Below are positions 35,796-44,260 of a stretch of 64,000 nucleotides of DNA, one piece after another. Each line of letters opens with the position of its first letter. Position 1 is the first letter of the stretch. The notes below the pieces were generated by a model that saw nothing but the letters and a program-made list of their open reading frames with translations, was not told where the DNA came from and ran no database searches. The stretch covers positions 124,001 to 188,000 of the forward strand of contig NZ_LIPF01000007.1 of assembly GCF_001905385.1 (NCBI RefSeq), written 5' to 3'. Origin of the DNA: Streptomyces sp. CB02414. GTDB lineage: Bacteria; Actinomycetota; Actinomycetes; Streptomycetales; Streptomycetaceae. The translations under genes and the position numbers were made by a program.

Positions 35796-35823
35796 TCTAT
35801 CGGCAACTCTCATTACCTATAGA
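35796..35823. promoter_or_regulatory. Inverted repeat in the DoxX/regulator promoter
   Basis: TCTATCGGCAACT and AGTTxxCCxATAGA-type arms face each other: the left end TCTATCGGCAA and right end TTACCTATAGA are inverted copies with two mismatches across 28 bases. It lies in the 62-base gap between divergent starts, the right place for an operator of the winged-helix regulator. Confidence 0.55.
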
Positions 35824-35846
35824 AGCTCTGCTCCGTTCTTTAGTCA

Positions 35847-36545
35847 ATGGCTGTGGGTTTTACACTGGTGTTCGTGGACACCCCGAAGGAAGTACGCGAC
35901 CCCGACGTTTCCGCCGTCGCCGCACTCGACGAGCCCACCCGCAGGAGGCTCTACGAGCATGTGGCGCGGCAGACGAGTCCCGTCAGCCGCGACGAGGCGG
36001 CCGCTGCTCTCGGGCTGGCCCGGAAGACCGCCGCGTTCCACCTGGACCGGCTGGCCGACGAATCGCTGCTCGACGTCATTTACGAGCGCCGCAGCGGACG
36101 CTCCGGACCAGGCGCAGGCAGGCCGGCCAAGCTCTACCGCCGCTCGGCGAAGCAAGTCGCCGTCCATTTGCCGGACCGCCGCTATGAGCTCGCCGGACGG
36201 CTGCTCGCCCAAGCCGTGGAGGAATCCGACGCGACCGGTGAGCCGGTGCGCGACGCGTTGCACCGCAAGGCGGTAGAACTTGGCACGCGACTGGGCGAAC
36301 AGAACAAGACGAACGTCGTCGACCTGCTGGAACGGTACGGCTTTGAGCCACGCCACGAGGACGATGTCATCGTTCTGGCCAACTGCCCCTTCCACGCACT
36401 GGCCCAGGAGCACACCCAGACGGTGTGCGGCATGAACCTCCACTTGCTGCGCGGCGTCCTCAGTGGCCTGGGCGAGGCGGGACTCGAGGCATGCCTGGCG
36501 CCCAGCCCCGGGCGATGCTGCGTCCTACTGCAGCCGGCCGCCTGA
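35847..36545 (+). CDS. Winged-helix transcriptional regulator with C-terminal cysteines
   Basis: The frame starts at ATG 35847, or more likely GTG 35871 (VDTPKEVRDPDVSAVAALDE); up to 232 residues. The N-terminal helix-turn-helix reads LDEPTRRRLYEHVARQTSPV, RDEAAAALGLARKTAAFHLD, RLADESLLDVIYERRSGRSG, as in ArsR/Sfr-type regulators. The C-terminal half has VIVLANCPFHALAQEHTQTV then CGMNLHLLRGVL and, further on, PGRCCVL. The spacing of Cys residues is that of SufR/PadR-like Fe-S regulators, suggesting a redox-sensing cluster. It is divergent to DoxX, its likely target. Confidence 0.85.
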   Translation: MAVGFTLVFVDTPKEVRDPDVSAVAALDEPTRRRLYEHVARQTSPVSRDEAAAALGLARKTAAFHLDRLADESLLDVIYERRSGRSGPGAGRPAKLYRRSAKQVAVHLPDRRYELAGRLLAQAVEESDATGEPVRDALHRKAVELGTRLGEQNKTNVVDLLERYGFEPRHEDDVIVLANCPFHALAQEHTQTVCGMNLHLLRGVLSGLGEAGLEACLAPSPGRCCVLLQPAA

Positions 36546-37249
36546 CCGGTGCGGAGCCCGCCGGTACGGGGCGACGTCAACGAACGAGACCACTCGGCAC
36601 GCTGCTGTGACGTACACACAGTGGGTTCGGGGTTGTCGTCCGCGGCGAGGAAGTACCTGGGTCGCACTCGGCGGCCACCATTGACGCGGGCAGATACGGC
36701 GGTTCCGCCCGGGCACCGGACCTGCCACCTCACCAAGGCACGGCCGGCCAGGCCGTGATCGAAGCGACTCCTTCGGCCCCAGGGCGTATTCTCGTCGATC
36801 AGCCGGAAACAGGTCACCGGCCGGTCTCCCTCACGACGAAAAACCGTGGCCTTGCGGAGGATCTCCTCTTCTCCTCGCGCAATTGCTTGACCACGCGACG
36901 CAGTCCGGACCGGAGTGAGGAGGAGTCCATTGTGCCGAGAACCCGCCGCGCATAACCGCAGACCTGCGCGGGGACTAGGGCCTGTTCGATAGGTCACACC
37001 GTGCAGTCAGACGCGGGCATCCGCCCTGGTAGGCCGGCGATGTTGGCCACGGCGGGGCCCGACCACTGACCGGGCACCGGCCGTTCGGCGTCAGGGGGGC
37101 GGGACTGGGACTGGGCACCTCGTCGACTCGACAGACCTTTTATACCAGTTGGCCATCTTCGTCCGGAGCGGTGACGACTTGTTCGTGGCCGTCCTCGTCG
37201 GCAGCGCGCCGGGCCGTGCTCCCGTCCGCGACCACGTGGATCCTCATGG
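36546..37249. other. No recognisable gene
   Basis: This stretch of 704 bases between the regulator and the end of the MFS gene shows only short open frames with no family. Its base composition is slightly lower in GC than the surroundings in places (36800-36960). Confidence 0.45.
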
Positions 37250-38470
37250 TCAGTCTGCCGCGGGACCGAGCGATGGCGTGGCCGGTCGGCTCGTCGGGCG
37301 GCGGAGCCCCTTCTTTCGTGCCGGGGGAGACAAGAGGAAAGCGCACGCCATCAGCGCGGCTGCGGTCAAAGGAACGTAGGCGACGCCGACAGTCCCTACT
37401 ACGGCTCCGCCCGTAGCGGCGGCGATGCCTGTGCCGAGGTAGAGCCCGGAGATGTTCAGCGACACCGCGGTCATCCCTGCAGAAGGACCGGCGGCAGTCA
37501 GGATGCTGCCCTGCACCGGCGGGGTAAGGGCCCAGGCGAAGAACGCCCAACAAGCGATCACCGCAGCCAGAACGTAACGGTCGCCGATGCCGCTGAAGAC
37601 GAGCCCGGCGGCCAGAGCGAGGGCGATGGCGTGGCCGGCAAGGACCCGCCGTAGGCTTCGCTGCGGGCCCCAGGCATCCGCGGCCCGCCCCGAGAGCAAG
37701 GCTCCAGCGAGGCCGGCGGCACCGACGAGGAACAGCACGAATGACAGCAGGCCGTAGGAGCCCCCCGCAGCCTCGGACGTGTACGGCCCGAGGTAGGTGT
37801 AGAACATCAGGCCGCCGCTTGCCGCCAGGAATGTCACCACCACCAGGCGGAGGACAGCACGGTTGCGCAGTGGTGCCAGGCGTTCCCGCAGGGGAGCCGG
37901 GGCGTCACCGGGGACGGGCGGTGCGGTGGCCAACAGGCCCGCAGCTGCGACTGCGCCGACCGCGGCGATCGTCCAGAACGTCGCGCGCCAGCCGAAGGCC
38001 CCGCCTAGCCACGAACCCAACGGCACTCCGCTGAACAGCGCGGTGGTCATCCCGGCCGTCACGACTCCCAGGTACCGCCCTTGCGCTCCGTCGGGGGCGC
38101 TGGCGGCGGCCGTGGCGAACGCCGCCGAGGCCACCGCCGCCGCACAGAGGGCAGCCGCCACACGCGCGCCCATCAGGAACCAGTAGCCGGGGGCGAGTGC
38201 TGCTGCTGCGTTGGCCAGGACGAACAGCAAGAGACCGACGACCAGCATCGTCCGCTTCGCGAAGCGTTCGCAGACCACGGACAAAGTGGGTGCGCCGACG
38301 GCGTAGACCACGGCGAACACGGTCACCAACTGTCCGGCGGCGGCAACGCTCACCTCCAGGTCGTCGGCGACAGCGGGCAGCACGCCGGCGATCACGAATT
38401 CGTCAGTGGCCGTGGCCAGCAGGGTCAGGAACAAGATGTACAGCCAGCCCGGCAGGGCAGCTCTTTTCAT
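37250..38470 (-). CDS. MFS drug/metabolite exporter (DHA1-like)
   Basis: ATG 38470 follows GGAGG; 406 residues with twelve predicted helices. The start MKRAALPGWLYILFLTLLAT and ATDEFVIAGVLPAVADDLEV are typical of the AraJ/CmlR/YdhP exporters. Motif A-like AKRTMLVVGLLLFVLANAAA and motif C-like GVPLGSWLGGAFGWRATFWT are present. A MerR-type promoter lies just upstream (38510-38540), and a merR-like gene precedes it in the same direction, so the pump is probably induced by a compound sensed by that MerR protein. Confidence 0.92.
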   Translation of the reverse strand: MKRAALPGWLYILFLTLLATATDEFVIAGVLPAVADDLEVSVAAAGQLVTVFAVVYAVGAPTLSVVCERFAKRTMLVVGLLLFVLANAAAALAPGYWFLMGARVAAALCAAAVASAAFATAAASAPDGAQGRYLGVVTAGMTTALFSGVPLGSWLGGAFGWRATFWTIAAVGAVAAAGLLATAPPVPGDAPAPLRERLAPLRNRAVLRLVVVTFLAASGGLMFYTYLGPYTSEAAGGSYGLLSFVLFLVGAAGLAGALLSGRAADAWGPQRSLRRVLAGHAIALALAAGLVFSGIGDRYVLAAVIACWAFFAWALTPPVQGSILTAAGPSAGMTAVSLNISGLYLGTGIAAATGGAVVGTVGVAYVPLTAAALMACAFLLSPPARKKGLRRPTSRPATPSLGPAAD

Positions 38471-38509
38471 CGGTCTACTACCTCCGTGGAACGCGGTACG
38501 TCCGTCGCA

Positions 38510-38540
38510 CGCTAGGTAGTGACACCGGTGTCAAGGTCAA
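38510..38540 (-). promoter_or_regulatory. MerR-type promoter with 19-base spacer and 14-bp palindrome
   Basis: On the minus strand, TTGACC (38535-38540) serves as -35 and CTAGCG (38510-38515) as -10, separated by 19 bases. This overlong spacer is the hallmark of MerR-controlled promoters. The spacer contains the perfect palindrome TGACACCGGTGTCA (38520-38533). The -35 overlaps the stop codon of the MerR-like gene. The promoter drives the MFS exporter. Confidence 0.75.
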
Positions 38541-38947
38541 GCGCCGGAGCGCAGCAGCTGCGCGAAGCCCTCTGTGTCCGCCGCTTCGGACCGCGAGTGG
38601 GCGATGCGCTCCACGAGTTCGCTCCGGTGGCGCTGAAGTTCTGCCGCCTTGGCCTCCACGATGGCCAGGCGCTGCTCGTACATGGCGAGGACTTCGTCGG
38701 GGCTGTCGTCGCAGGCCAAAAATTCCTCTGTCTTCATGTCCAGGCAGGGCGCCACCACGCGGATGTCCTCTGCCGTGAGCCCGGCGCCAAGCAGCTCCCG
38801 AACGTTCAGGACCCGGTTGACCGCTCGCGCGTCGTACTCCCGCCAGCCCTTGCTCGTCCGTGTCGCTTCCAGCAGGCCCTGCTGTTCGTAATAGCGAATC
38901 GAGCGGCGGCTTGCGCCAGTGCGCTCGGACAACTCCCCGATCTGCAT
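38537..38947 (-). CDS. MerR-family transcriptional regulator
   Basis: ATG 38947 follows GGAGGACGG; 136 residues. The N-terminal DNA-binding domain is classical: MQIGELSERTGASRRSIRYY, EQQGLLEATRTSKGWREYDA. The helical part follows (VLNVRELLGAGLTAEDIRVV), with a short C-terminal coiled coil (MYEQRLAIVEAKAAELQRHR). It lacks the metal-binding cysteine pattern of MerR/ZntR and has no long drug-binding domain, so the inducer is unknown. It is transcribed in the same direction as the MFS gene, whose promoter overlaps its stop codon. Confidence 0.9.
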   Translation of the reverse strand: MQIGELSERTGASRRSIRYYEQQGLLEATRTSKGWREYDARAVNRVLNVRELLGAGLTAEDIRVVAPCLDMKTEEFLACDDSPDEVLAMYEQRLAIVEAKAAELQRHRSELVERIAHSRSEAADTEGFAQLLRSGA

Positions 38948-40122
38948 GATCCGTCCTCCTAACGTCAGGCCCACGGTACGTGTGTCCTCAGCCCGGCAGG
39001 CGGCCGTTCGCATGCGCTCGGGCGCCATGCTCAGAGCTCACGCAGGTCAAAGAGTCATGAAGGGCGAGTGCTCGACGAGCAGCAGTCTGCGAAAGCAGGC
39101 GCGCAGGCGTGACAGAGTTCGACGGCGTGGAGACGTTGATGCGGGCATAGCTCCCCCCGGCGACAAGGTGTCGGAGTGCAGCGGCACTGGCGAGTGGGGC
39201 GTGTATCCCGACGACAAGGCAGCGAAGCAGTTGCCGATCAGCGTCTGTGATGGCAACCCGTGGGAATTCGGCGGCTCGAAGGCGCATCCGAAGATGCGGC
39301 GCAGCGTGGGCAATCCTGACCATGGCAACTTCCAAACCCTCAGCCGCGAGGAGTAAAAACCGCCCGGCGCCTTCGGCCTGGCATACACCCGACTCACCCG
39401 TACTGCACCAGGAGGGGTCGACAAGTAGCGATCTCGAAGAGCGAGGTCTTCTCGGCGGTGTTCATAACCGTGTCCGTTGCCCCGTGTCCGTTGAGGACGA
39501 GCTGCATGACCGGCGACCCAGCCGTGGCCTGCTCGTCGGCGAGCTGCTCGCTCATCCGCTGCCGCACCCGCACGGCCACGGCGAGACCGCTCTGCCGCTC
39601 ACGTCCAGCACGAGCACGCCGAACTTGGCACACGCCAGACCCTTGACCTGCAACTTCACGACGCACAACCCTCAAAAGGGGAGCCGACGAAGGCGCACGA
39701 GACTCTCCATGGTTGCTCTACCTGGACAGTTGCAGGTTCACAGGCCAAGCTCTCTGCGCCAGGTCCTGTCTCCTCGATCCCGAGTGATTCTCACGAATGG
39801 GATGCGCCGTATGCCGCCACTTCGGCGCCTTCCAGGGCGCTGATGAGGTGGTCGCCAGCTCTCGCGCGTCGGTGAGTGCAGCGGCTCTCCAGGAGACCAG
39901 CCTGGTGGTGGGGGCGGCTCTGGGTGTGGCCGGGTTCGGTGGCGTCTTCGCCGCCACCGGTTCGGTCGTGATGACGTCCGTCATCACAGCGATCACCGTC
40001 CACGTCGTCGGCTGGACCTGCCGCTGCAGTCGCGGCCTCCTCCCGGCGTGAACCGGCCGGCCTCGGTCGATCGTGAGCCCCCGTCAGCCTGCTGGCGTAA
40101 ACCCCGCTTTCGTCGTGCGTCT
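38948..40122. other. No identified gene; candidate remnants
   Basis: Frames with a coding look exist: on the plus strand near 39125-39356 (GTGEWGVYPDDKAAKQLPIS, ending in QTLSREE), and on the minus strand near 39670-39560 (KLQVKGLACAKFGVLVLDVS). I do not recognise either. From 39797 a plus-strand frame has one hydrophobic stretch but equally good frames exist on the other strand. Confidence 0.4.
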
Positions 40123-40905
40123 TTACCGCTCGTGAACCCCCAGGCCCTCGCGGCCCGGCGCGAGGTCGGGTTTCAGGACGAGGTCGTCGTCGTACTCACC
40201 GCCTGCCTCGGGCCGGTAGGGCAGCGGTACCTCGTCGGGCAGCGCGCGCAGCCGCTCCCGCAGGGCGGTGGACGTGCGGGCGTAGTCCGTCGCGTCGTGC
40301 CGGTCCGCGCCGTACGCCACGAACGGCTTGAGCGGCGCCATTCCCGTGTACCAGAACGTGCCGTGCAGCAGCGGGAACAGAACCTCTTCCACGTTCCCAT
40401 GGATCCCGCGCGGCCCGAATCCGGACGGCCGGGCCCCCACTGACGTGACGGCCAGGGCCCGCTTGCCGGCCAGACCGCCGTCCCCGTACCGGCGGGTGTG
40501 CCCGCCCGGTGCCTTCACGCCGAACCCGAGGCCCTGGACCAGGACCCGGTCGAACCAGCCCTTGAGAATGGCCGGAGGCCCGAACCACCACAGGGGGAAC
40601 TGCAGGACCAGCACGTCCGCCCAGAGCAGCTTCTCGATCTCGGCGCGGATGTCGGCGCTCAACTCGCCTGCCGTGTACGCGCGTTCCTGCTCAGCACCGA
40701 CGAACAGCCGTTCACCGTCGGGCGGCCTGCCGCCGAAGTCGTCGGCGTCGAGGACTGCCTTCCACTTCATCGCGTACAGGTCGGACACCTGGTACGCGTG
40801 CCCGAGCTCGTCCAGGGCGGCGAGCGCGTCGGACATCAGGGAACCGTTGAGGGAGCGCTGCTCGGGGTGAGCGAGGACCCAGAGGATGTTCATGTGCCCA
40901 AGCAT
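40123..40905 (-). CDS. NAD(P)H quinone oxidoreductase-like flavoprotein
   Basis: ATG 40905 (MLGHMNILWVL) has GGGGACG upstream; ATG 40893 is an alternative. About 260 residues. The flavodoxin-like fold is shown by MNILWVLAHPEQRSLNGSLM (FMN/FAD phosphate loop) and by LLWADVLVLQFPLWWFGPPA then ILKGWFDRVL, the NQO1/KefF/MdaB signature. LAGKRALAVTSVG and the later YTGMAPLKPFVAYGA fit the second sheet. The enzyme probably makes two-electron reductions of quinones in the cytosol. It is divergent to the toxin-antitoxin pair. Confidence 0.9.
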   Translation of the reverse strand: MLGHMNILWVLAHPEQRSLNGSLMSDALAALDELGHAYQVSDLYAMKWKAVLDADDFGGRPPDGERLFVGAEQERAYTAGELSADIRAEIEKLLWADVLVLQFPLWWFGPPAILKGWFDRVLVQGLGFGVKAPGGHTRRYGDGGLAGKRALAVTSVGARPSGFGPRGIHGNVEEVLFPLLHGTFWYTGMAPLKPFVAYGADRHDATDYARTSTALRERLRALPDEVPLPYRPEAGGEYDDDLVLKPDLAPGREGLGVHER

Positions 40906-41003
40906 GTGCTTGCGTCCCCGCGGAGTGTCAGTGGCTGGATGGCCACTGAGTGAAAGAATCTGGCCACCGGGCGGACAAGGGGACACGGCGCGTGTGGTAT
41001 CGG

Positions 41004-41021
41004 CGGTACCATCGGTACCAT
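41004..41021 (+). promoter_or_regulatory. 9-bp tandem repeat with -10 box, apparent leaderless start
   Basis: CGGTACCAT is repeated directly at 41004-41012 and 41013-41021; each copy contains the palindrome GGTACC. The first copy holds TACCAT, a good -10 element, seven bases before ATG 41020. There is no ribosome-binding site, so the antitoxin mRNA may be leaderless. The repeat is a likely binding site for autoregulation by the antitoxin. Confidence 0.5.
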
Positions 41022-41319
41022 GTCGCATCCCAAGGCCATGAACCTCCGCTTCCCCGACCCTGCCCAGCGGGCCGCGATCGAGGCCGCCGCACGGCAGGAA
41101 GGCGTCAGCCTGCAGGAATACATCCTCTCGGCCGCCTACGCCCGGGCCACGGCCGTGGAAGAGCGCTTCCTCGACGCCTTCAGGGCCTCGATGTCCCGCA
41201 GCGGCGACGCGTTCGCCCAGGAGGCCGGCACGGCCGGTCACCCTGCGGAGCAGCGCTCCGCGGAGCTGGAGGCACGGCGCGATCTCGAGGAGCGGCAGGA
41301 GCGGGGACACGCCGCGTGA
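41020..41319 (+). CDS. Ribbon-helix-helix-type antitoxin
   Basis: ATG 41020 starts a 99-residue protein; ATG 41038 is an alternative. The N-terminal part (AMNLRFPDPAQRAAIEAAAR then QEGVSLQEYILSAAYARATA) is a ribbon-helix-helix DNA-binding domain like those of ParD/DUF1778 antitoxins. A charged helical tail follows (SAELEARRDLEERQERGHAA), expected to wrap the toxin. Its stop overlaps the toxin start (GTGA), the usual translational coupling of such pairs. Confidence 0.8.
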   Translation: MSHPKAMNLRFPDPAQRAAIEAAARQEGVSLQEYILSAAYARATAVEERFLDAFRASMSRSGDAFAQEAGTAGHPAEQRSAELEARRDLEERQERGHAA

Positions 41320-41702
41320 GCCAGAACGGTCCGCTCCACCCTCTTGATGTGGGCTTCCTCCCGCATGCGGCCGAGTTGCTGCCCGGTGATCCCCAAGTGG
41401 ACGACTACGGGCCGCTCTACGCGGCGGTCGCCCGGGTCAACGCCCGGGCCATGGAACGCGACATCTACGGGTCGGTGTATCTGAAGGCGGCCGCACTCCT
41501 TCAGACTCTGGCGAGGCTGCCGTGTCTGGAGCACTCCAACGAGGCCTTCGCCTGGCACACCACGGATGCCTACCTGGCCCTCAACGGGCGCCCGCTCGAC
41601 TACCCGCCGAAGGAAGCGGTCGCCCTGGTGCGGGACGCCGCCACCGGTGCACTGGGCGTCGGTCTGATCGGCCGTCGACTGCGCGCCTGGAACGGCTCCT
41701 GA
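41316..41702 (+). CDS. Fic/Doc-like toxin with degenerate catalytic motif
   Basis: GTG 41316 overlaps the antitoxin stop; 128 residues. The fold matches the Doc-like toxins of Streptomyces: DYGPLYAAVARVNARAMERD, GSVYLKAAALLQTLARLPCL, then EHSNEAFAWHTTDAYLALNG and RPLDYPPKEAVALVRDAATG. The Fic motif HPFxxGN is replaced by HSNEAFAW, so the phosphate-binding GN and part of the active site are lost. Doc toxins phosphorylate EF-Tu; whether this variant is active is uncertain. Coupling to the antitoxin argues that it is a real module. Confidence 0.78.
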   Translation: MSQNGPLHPLDVGFLPHAAELLPGDPQVDDYGPLYAAVARVNARAMERDIYGSVYLKAAALLQTLARLPCLEHSNEAFAWHTTDAYLALNGRPLDYPPKEAVALVRDAATGALGVGLIGRRLRAWNGS

Positions 41703-41751
41703 GCGACCACAGGTCGACCAGGGGCCGTCCCCTGCGTGCGGCGGGCCGCGG

Positions 41752-42039
41752 TCAGCCGGACTTGCGGCGGAAGGTGCGGTTCTGGCCCTTGGGCCCGCTG
41801 AAGCCCTTGAGCTTGAGGCGGCCGTCCTCGTGGGCCTGGCGGGAGCGGCTGACGGCTGCCTTGCGTTCCAGGGCCTCCTGGAACCTCCGCTTGGCATCCG
41901 TCTCGGCCGGAGGGGTCTTCTTCTCGTTCGCGGGCGCGCCGTTCTCCGGCTTCTCGGTCTCAGGCATCTCGTTCTCAGGCATCTCGTTCTCGGGCATCTC
42001 GTCCTCCGGCTGGGTGTGCGACGTGGGTGTGTCGGTCAT
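41752..42039 (-). CDS. DUF5302 protein with short acidic repeats
   Basis: ATG 42039 starts a 95-residue protein (MTDTPTSHTQPEDEMPENEM). Three 15-bp repeats (about 41956-42006) encode MPENE-like units, followed by a lysine/alanine-rich middle (AKRRFQEALERKAAVSRSRQ) and the conserved C-terminus GPKGQNRTFRRKSG. This end, FRRKSG, is the hallmark of DUF5302 proteins in actinobacteria. The function is unknown. The gene ends 50 bases before the divergent toxin stop and starts just after the ABC-F gene. Confidence 0.8.
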   Translation of the reverse strand: MTDTPTSHTQPEDEMPENEMPENEMPETEKPENGAPANEKKTPPAETDAKRRFQEALERKAAVSRSRQAHEDGRLKLKGFSGPKGQNRTFRRKSG

Positions 42040-42053
42040 GTGTCGGCTCCTGG

Positions 42054-43682
42054 TCAGTTGGTCAGGGACGGGACGGTGTCACGCGGTGGGAGGGCGAGGT
42101 GGTCGCCCTGCCACCGGGCGCGCAGGCGGCGGTCGTGGGAGACCAGGACGAGGGCGCCGGGGTAGTCGGCCAGGGCCTGTTCCAGGTCCTCGACGAGCGC
42201 TGGGGAGAGGTGGTTGGTGGGCTCGTCCAGCAGCAGGACCTCGCTGGGACGGCTCAGCAGGCGGGCCAGGGCCAGCCGCCGGCGCTGGCCGGTGGAGAGT
42301 TCGGTGACGCGGGCCGTGAGGCGTTCGGGGGTGAAGAGGCCGAGCGCGAGCAGGCGTTCGGTGTGCTCCTCGGGGTGGCCGGGCAGCCCCCGGGCGTAGG
42401 CGTGGAGCAGCGTCTCACCGGGGCGGCCGGGGGCGGGCTCCTGGGGGAGGTGGCCGGTGCGGCACCGGCGGGTGACGCGGCCGGCGTCGGGGGCGAGCCT
42501 CCCGGCCAGGACGCTCAGCAGGGTGCTCTTGCCGGTGCCGTTGCTCCCGGTGATCAGGAGGCGGCCCCCTGCCCGGACGGTGAGGTCGGTGGGGGCGAGG
42601 CGGCCGGTGACGGCGACGCCGGTGGCGTCCAGGACCGTGCCGGTGAGCGGGCCCGAACGCAGGGCCGGCGTGAAGCGGAGCGGCTCGGGCGGTCGGGGCA
42701 CGGGGGCGGCGAGCAGGCGGCGCAGGCGTTCCTCGGCGTTGCGTACCCTGCCGGCCAGGGACTGCTGGACGCGGCCGGCGGCGCGGTCGTACGCCATTTT
42801 GTTGCCGTCGGTCATGGCCCGGCCGGGGGCTACGCGGCGGGCCGTGGTGGCGGCGGCTTCGCGCTGGGCGGCCACTTCCGCTTCCCAGCGGGCGTGTTCC
42901 TGTGCCCAGCGCTGCCGGGCGGCTGCCTTCTCGGCGAGGTAGCCGGTGTAGCCGTTGCCGTAGCGGGTGACGGTGCGGCGGTCGGCGTCGACCTCCAGCA
43001 GGGTGGTGGTGACGCGGTCGAGGAAGGTGCGGTCGTGGGAGACGGCGACGGTGGTGCCGCGCCGGGTGCGCAGGTGGTCCTCGAGCCAGGTCAGCGCGTC
43101 GGCGTCGAGGTGGTTGGTGGGCTCGTCCAGCAGCAGGACCTCGGGAGAGGCGGCGAGGAGTGCGGCCAGGCGCAGGCGGACCTGCTCGCCGCCGGAGAGG
43201 CTGCCGAGAGCACGGTCGCGCGGCAGGTGGACCAGGCCGAGGCCGTGCAGCGCGCGTTCGACCCGGGCGTCGGCCTCGTAGCCGCCGCGCAGTTCGAAGG
43301 CGGTCAACAGGCCGCCGTACTCGGCGAGGAGCCGGTCGTCGCCGGCTCCGTCGGTCATGGCGGCCTCGAGGTCGCGCATGCGGCGCTCCATGGCGCGCAG
43401 GTCGCTCAGGGCGTCGTCGACGGCCTGCTGAACGGTGTGGTGCGCGGGGAGCCGGCCGTCCTGCGGGAGGTGGCCGACGCCGCCGTCCGCCTGGACGGTG
43501 ACCTCGCCGGCGTCCGGCTGCTCAGTCCGGGCGAACAGGCGCAGCAGGGTTGACTTGCCCGAGCCGTTCTCTCCGATGATGCCGGTGCGCTCACCCGTGG
43601 TGAGGGCGCAGGTGACGGAGTCGAGGACGAGACGGCCGTTGTACGACTTCGTGACGGCGCGGGCGCTGATCTGTGTGGGCAT
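42054..43682 (-). CDS. ABC-F ATPase (ribosome-protection type)
   Basis: ATG 43682 follows GGAG; 542 residues, no membrane segments. Two ABC domains: Walker A GENGSGKSTLL and GSNGTGKSTLL, signatures LSGGEQVRLRLAALLA and LSTGQRRRLALARLL, Walker B VLLLDEPTNHLD and VLLLDEPTNHLS. A charged linker of about 80 residues lies between them (EHARWEAEVAAQREAAATTA, MTDGNKMAYDRAAGRVQQS), the arm that enters the ribosome in ABC-F proteins. In Streptomyces such proteins (OleB, TlrC, LmrC, VarM) protect from macrolides, lincosamides, streptogramins or pleuromutilins; the antibiotic cannot be told from sequence. A leader region upstream may control it by attenuation. Confidence 0.92.
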   Translation of the reverse strand: MPTQISARAVTKSYNGRLVLDSVTCALTTGERTGIIGENGSGKSTLLRLFARTEQPDAGEVTVQADGGVGHLPQDGRLPAHHTVQQAVDDALSDLRAMERRMRDLEAAMTDGAGDDRLLAEYGGLLTAFELRGGYEADARVERALHGLGLVHLPRDRALGSLSGGEQVRLRLAALLAASPEVLLLDEPTNHLDADALTWLEDHLRTRRGTTVAVSHDRTFLDRVTTTLLEVDADRRTVTRYGNGYTGYLAEKAAARQRWAQEHARWEAEVAAQREAAATTARRVAPGRAMTDGNKMAYDRAAGRVQQSLAGRVRNAEERLRRLLAAPVPRPPEPLRFTPALRSGPLTGTVLDATGVAVTGRLAPTDLTVRAGGRLLITGSNGTGKSTLLSVLAGRLAPDAGRVTRRCRTGHLPQEPAPGRPGETLLHAYARGLPGHPEEHTERLLALGLFTPERLTARVTELSTGQRRRLALARLLSRPSEVLLLDEPTNHLSPALVEDLEQALADYPGALVLVSHDRRLRARWQGDHLALPPRDTVPSLTN

Positions 43683-43822
43683 GGGGGTGCTCCGAGGCGT
43701 TCGTGCGAAGGGCGGCCCGGGCGGGCCGCGGGGTCGGGTGAGCGCCCCGGAAGAGCATGTCCACTCCTTGCTGCGACTACAGCTACGCCAAGGATGCTTT
43801 CTTGTTGCGGCGGTGTGAGCAA
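43683..43822 (-). promoter_or_regulatory. Possible leader with small uORF upstream of ABC-F gene
   Basis: On the minus strand, AAGGAGTGGAC precedes ATG 43758, which would start a short frame (MLFRGAHPTPRPARAALRTN) running out of phase past the ABC-F start. A second frame from TTG 43822 also crosses the region. ABC-F resistance genes are frequently controlled by drug-stalled leader peptides. Here the evidence is only a good ribosome-binding site ahead of an overlapping small frame. Confidence 0.35.
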
Positions 43823-43900
43823 GCGAATTTCCGGCGCGGGGCCGTGGGCCGGCCGCTGGTGCGCCGCCCGCCAGGCGCGACCGTTCTTCGTGTTCTCCGA

Positions 43901-44260
43901 TCAGGCGACCGTCGGGGACTCCTGATCGACGCGGTCGGCGTTCGCGGGCGGGCCGGCCGGCTCCTGGGGTGCGGGGGTCCCCTTGCCGATGACCGGGATC
44001 CTGCCCAGCATCACGAGGGCGATGGCCCTGGTCACCACGGTGCACCCGGCACTGACCCAGGCAGCGGTGTGGAAGCCCGATGCGAAGGCGTCCCGGGCGA
44101 CGGCAAGCAGTTCCCCGCCGAGCCCACCGGGCAGTTCCTCGGCGGCCGCGGTCGCACCACCGATGGTGTCGCGCGGCCCTGGCCGACTCCGCGGGCAGCG
44201 CTCGTGGCCGCGCCCGCCTCCATCGGCGCGGTGTTTACGGCGAGGTTGGGCCGGAGCGCA
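43901..44260 (-). pseudogene. C-terminal fragment of an MFS exporter (DHA2-like)
   Basis: The minus-strand frame reads GGELLAVARDAFASGFHTAA, then WVSAGCTVVTRAIALVMLGR, which matches the last periplasmic loop and helix 14 of EmrB/QacA-like transporters, followed by a Pro-rich tail and stop at 43901. Upstream, DTIGGATAAAEELPG fits the preceding loop, but the rest of the transporter is absent. It adjoins the ABC-F leader and may be left from a resistance island. Confidence 0.7.

Noticed and set aside
38948..40122. Small genes on either strand
   Set aside because: Frames have a faint coding look but compete with each other and no family or ribosome-binding site supports any.
42027..43553. A 508-codon open frame opposite the ABC-F gene
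   Set aside because: It is Gly/Val/Gln-rich antisense of a clear two-domain ATPase and has no family.
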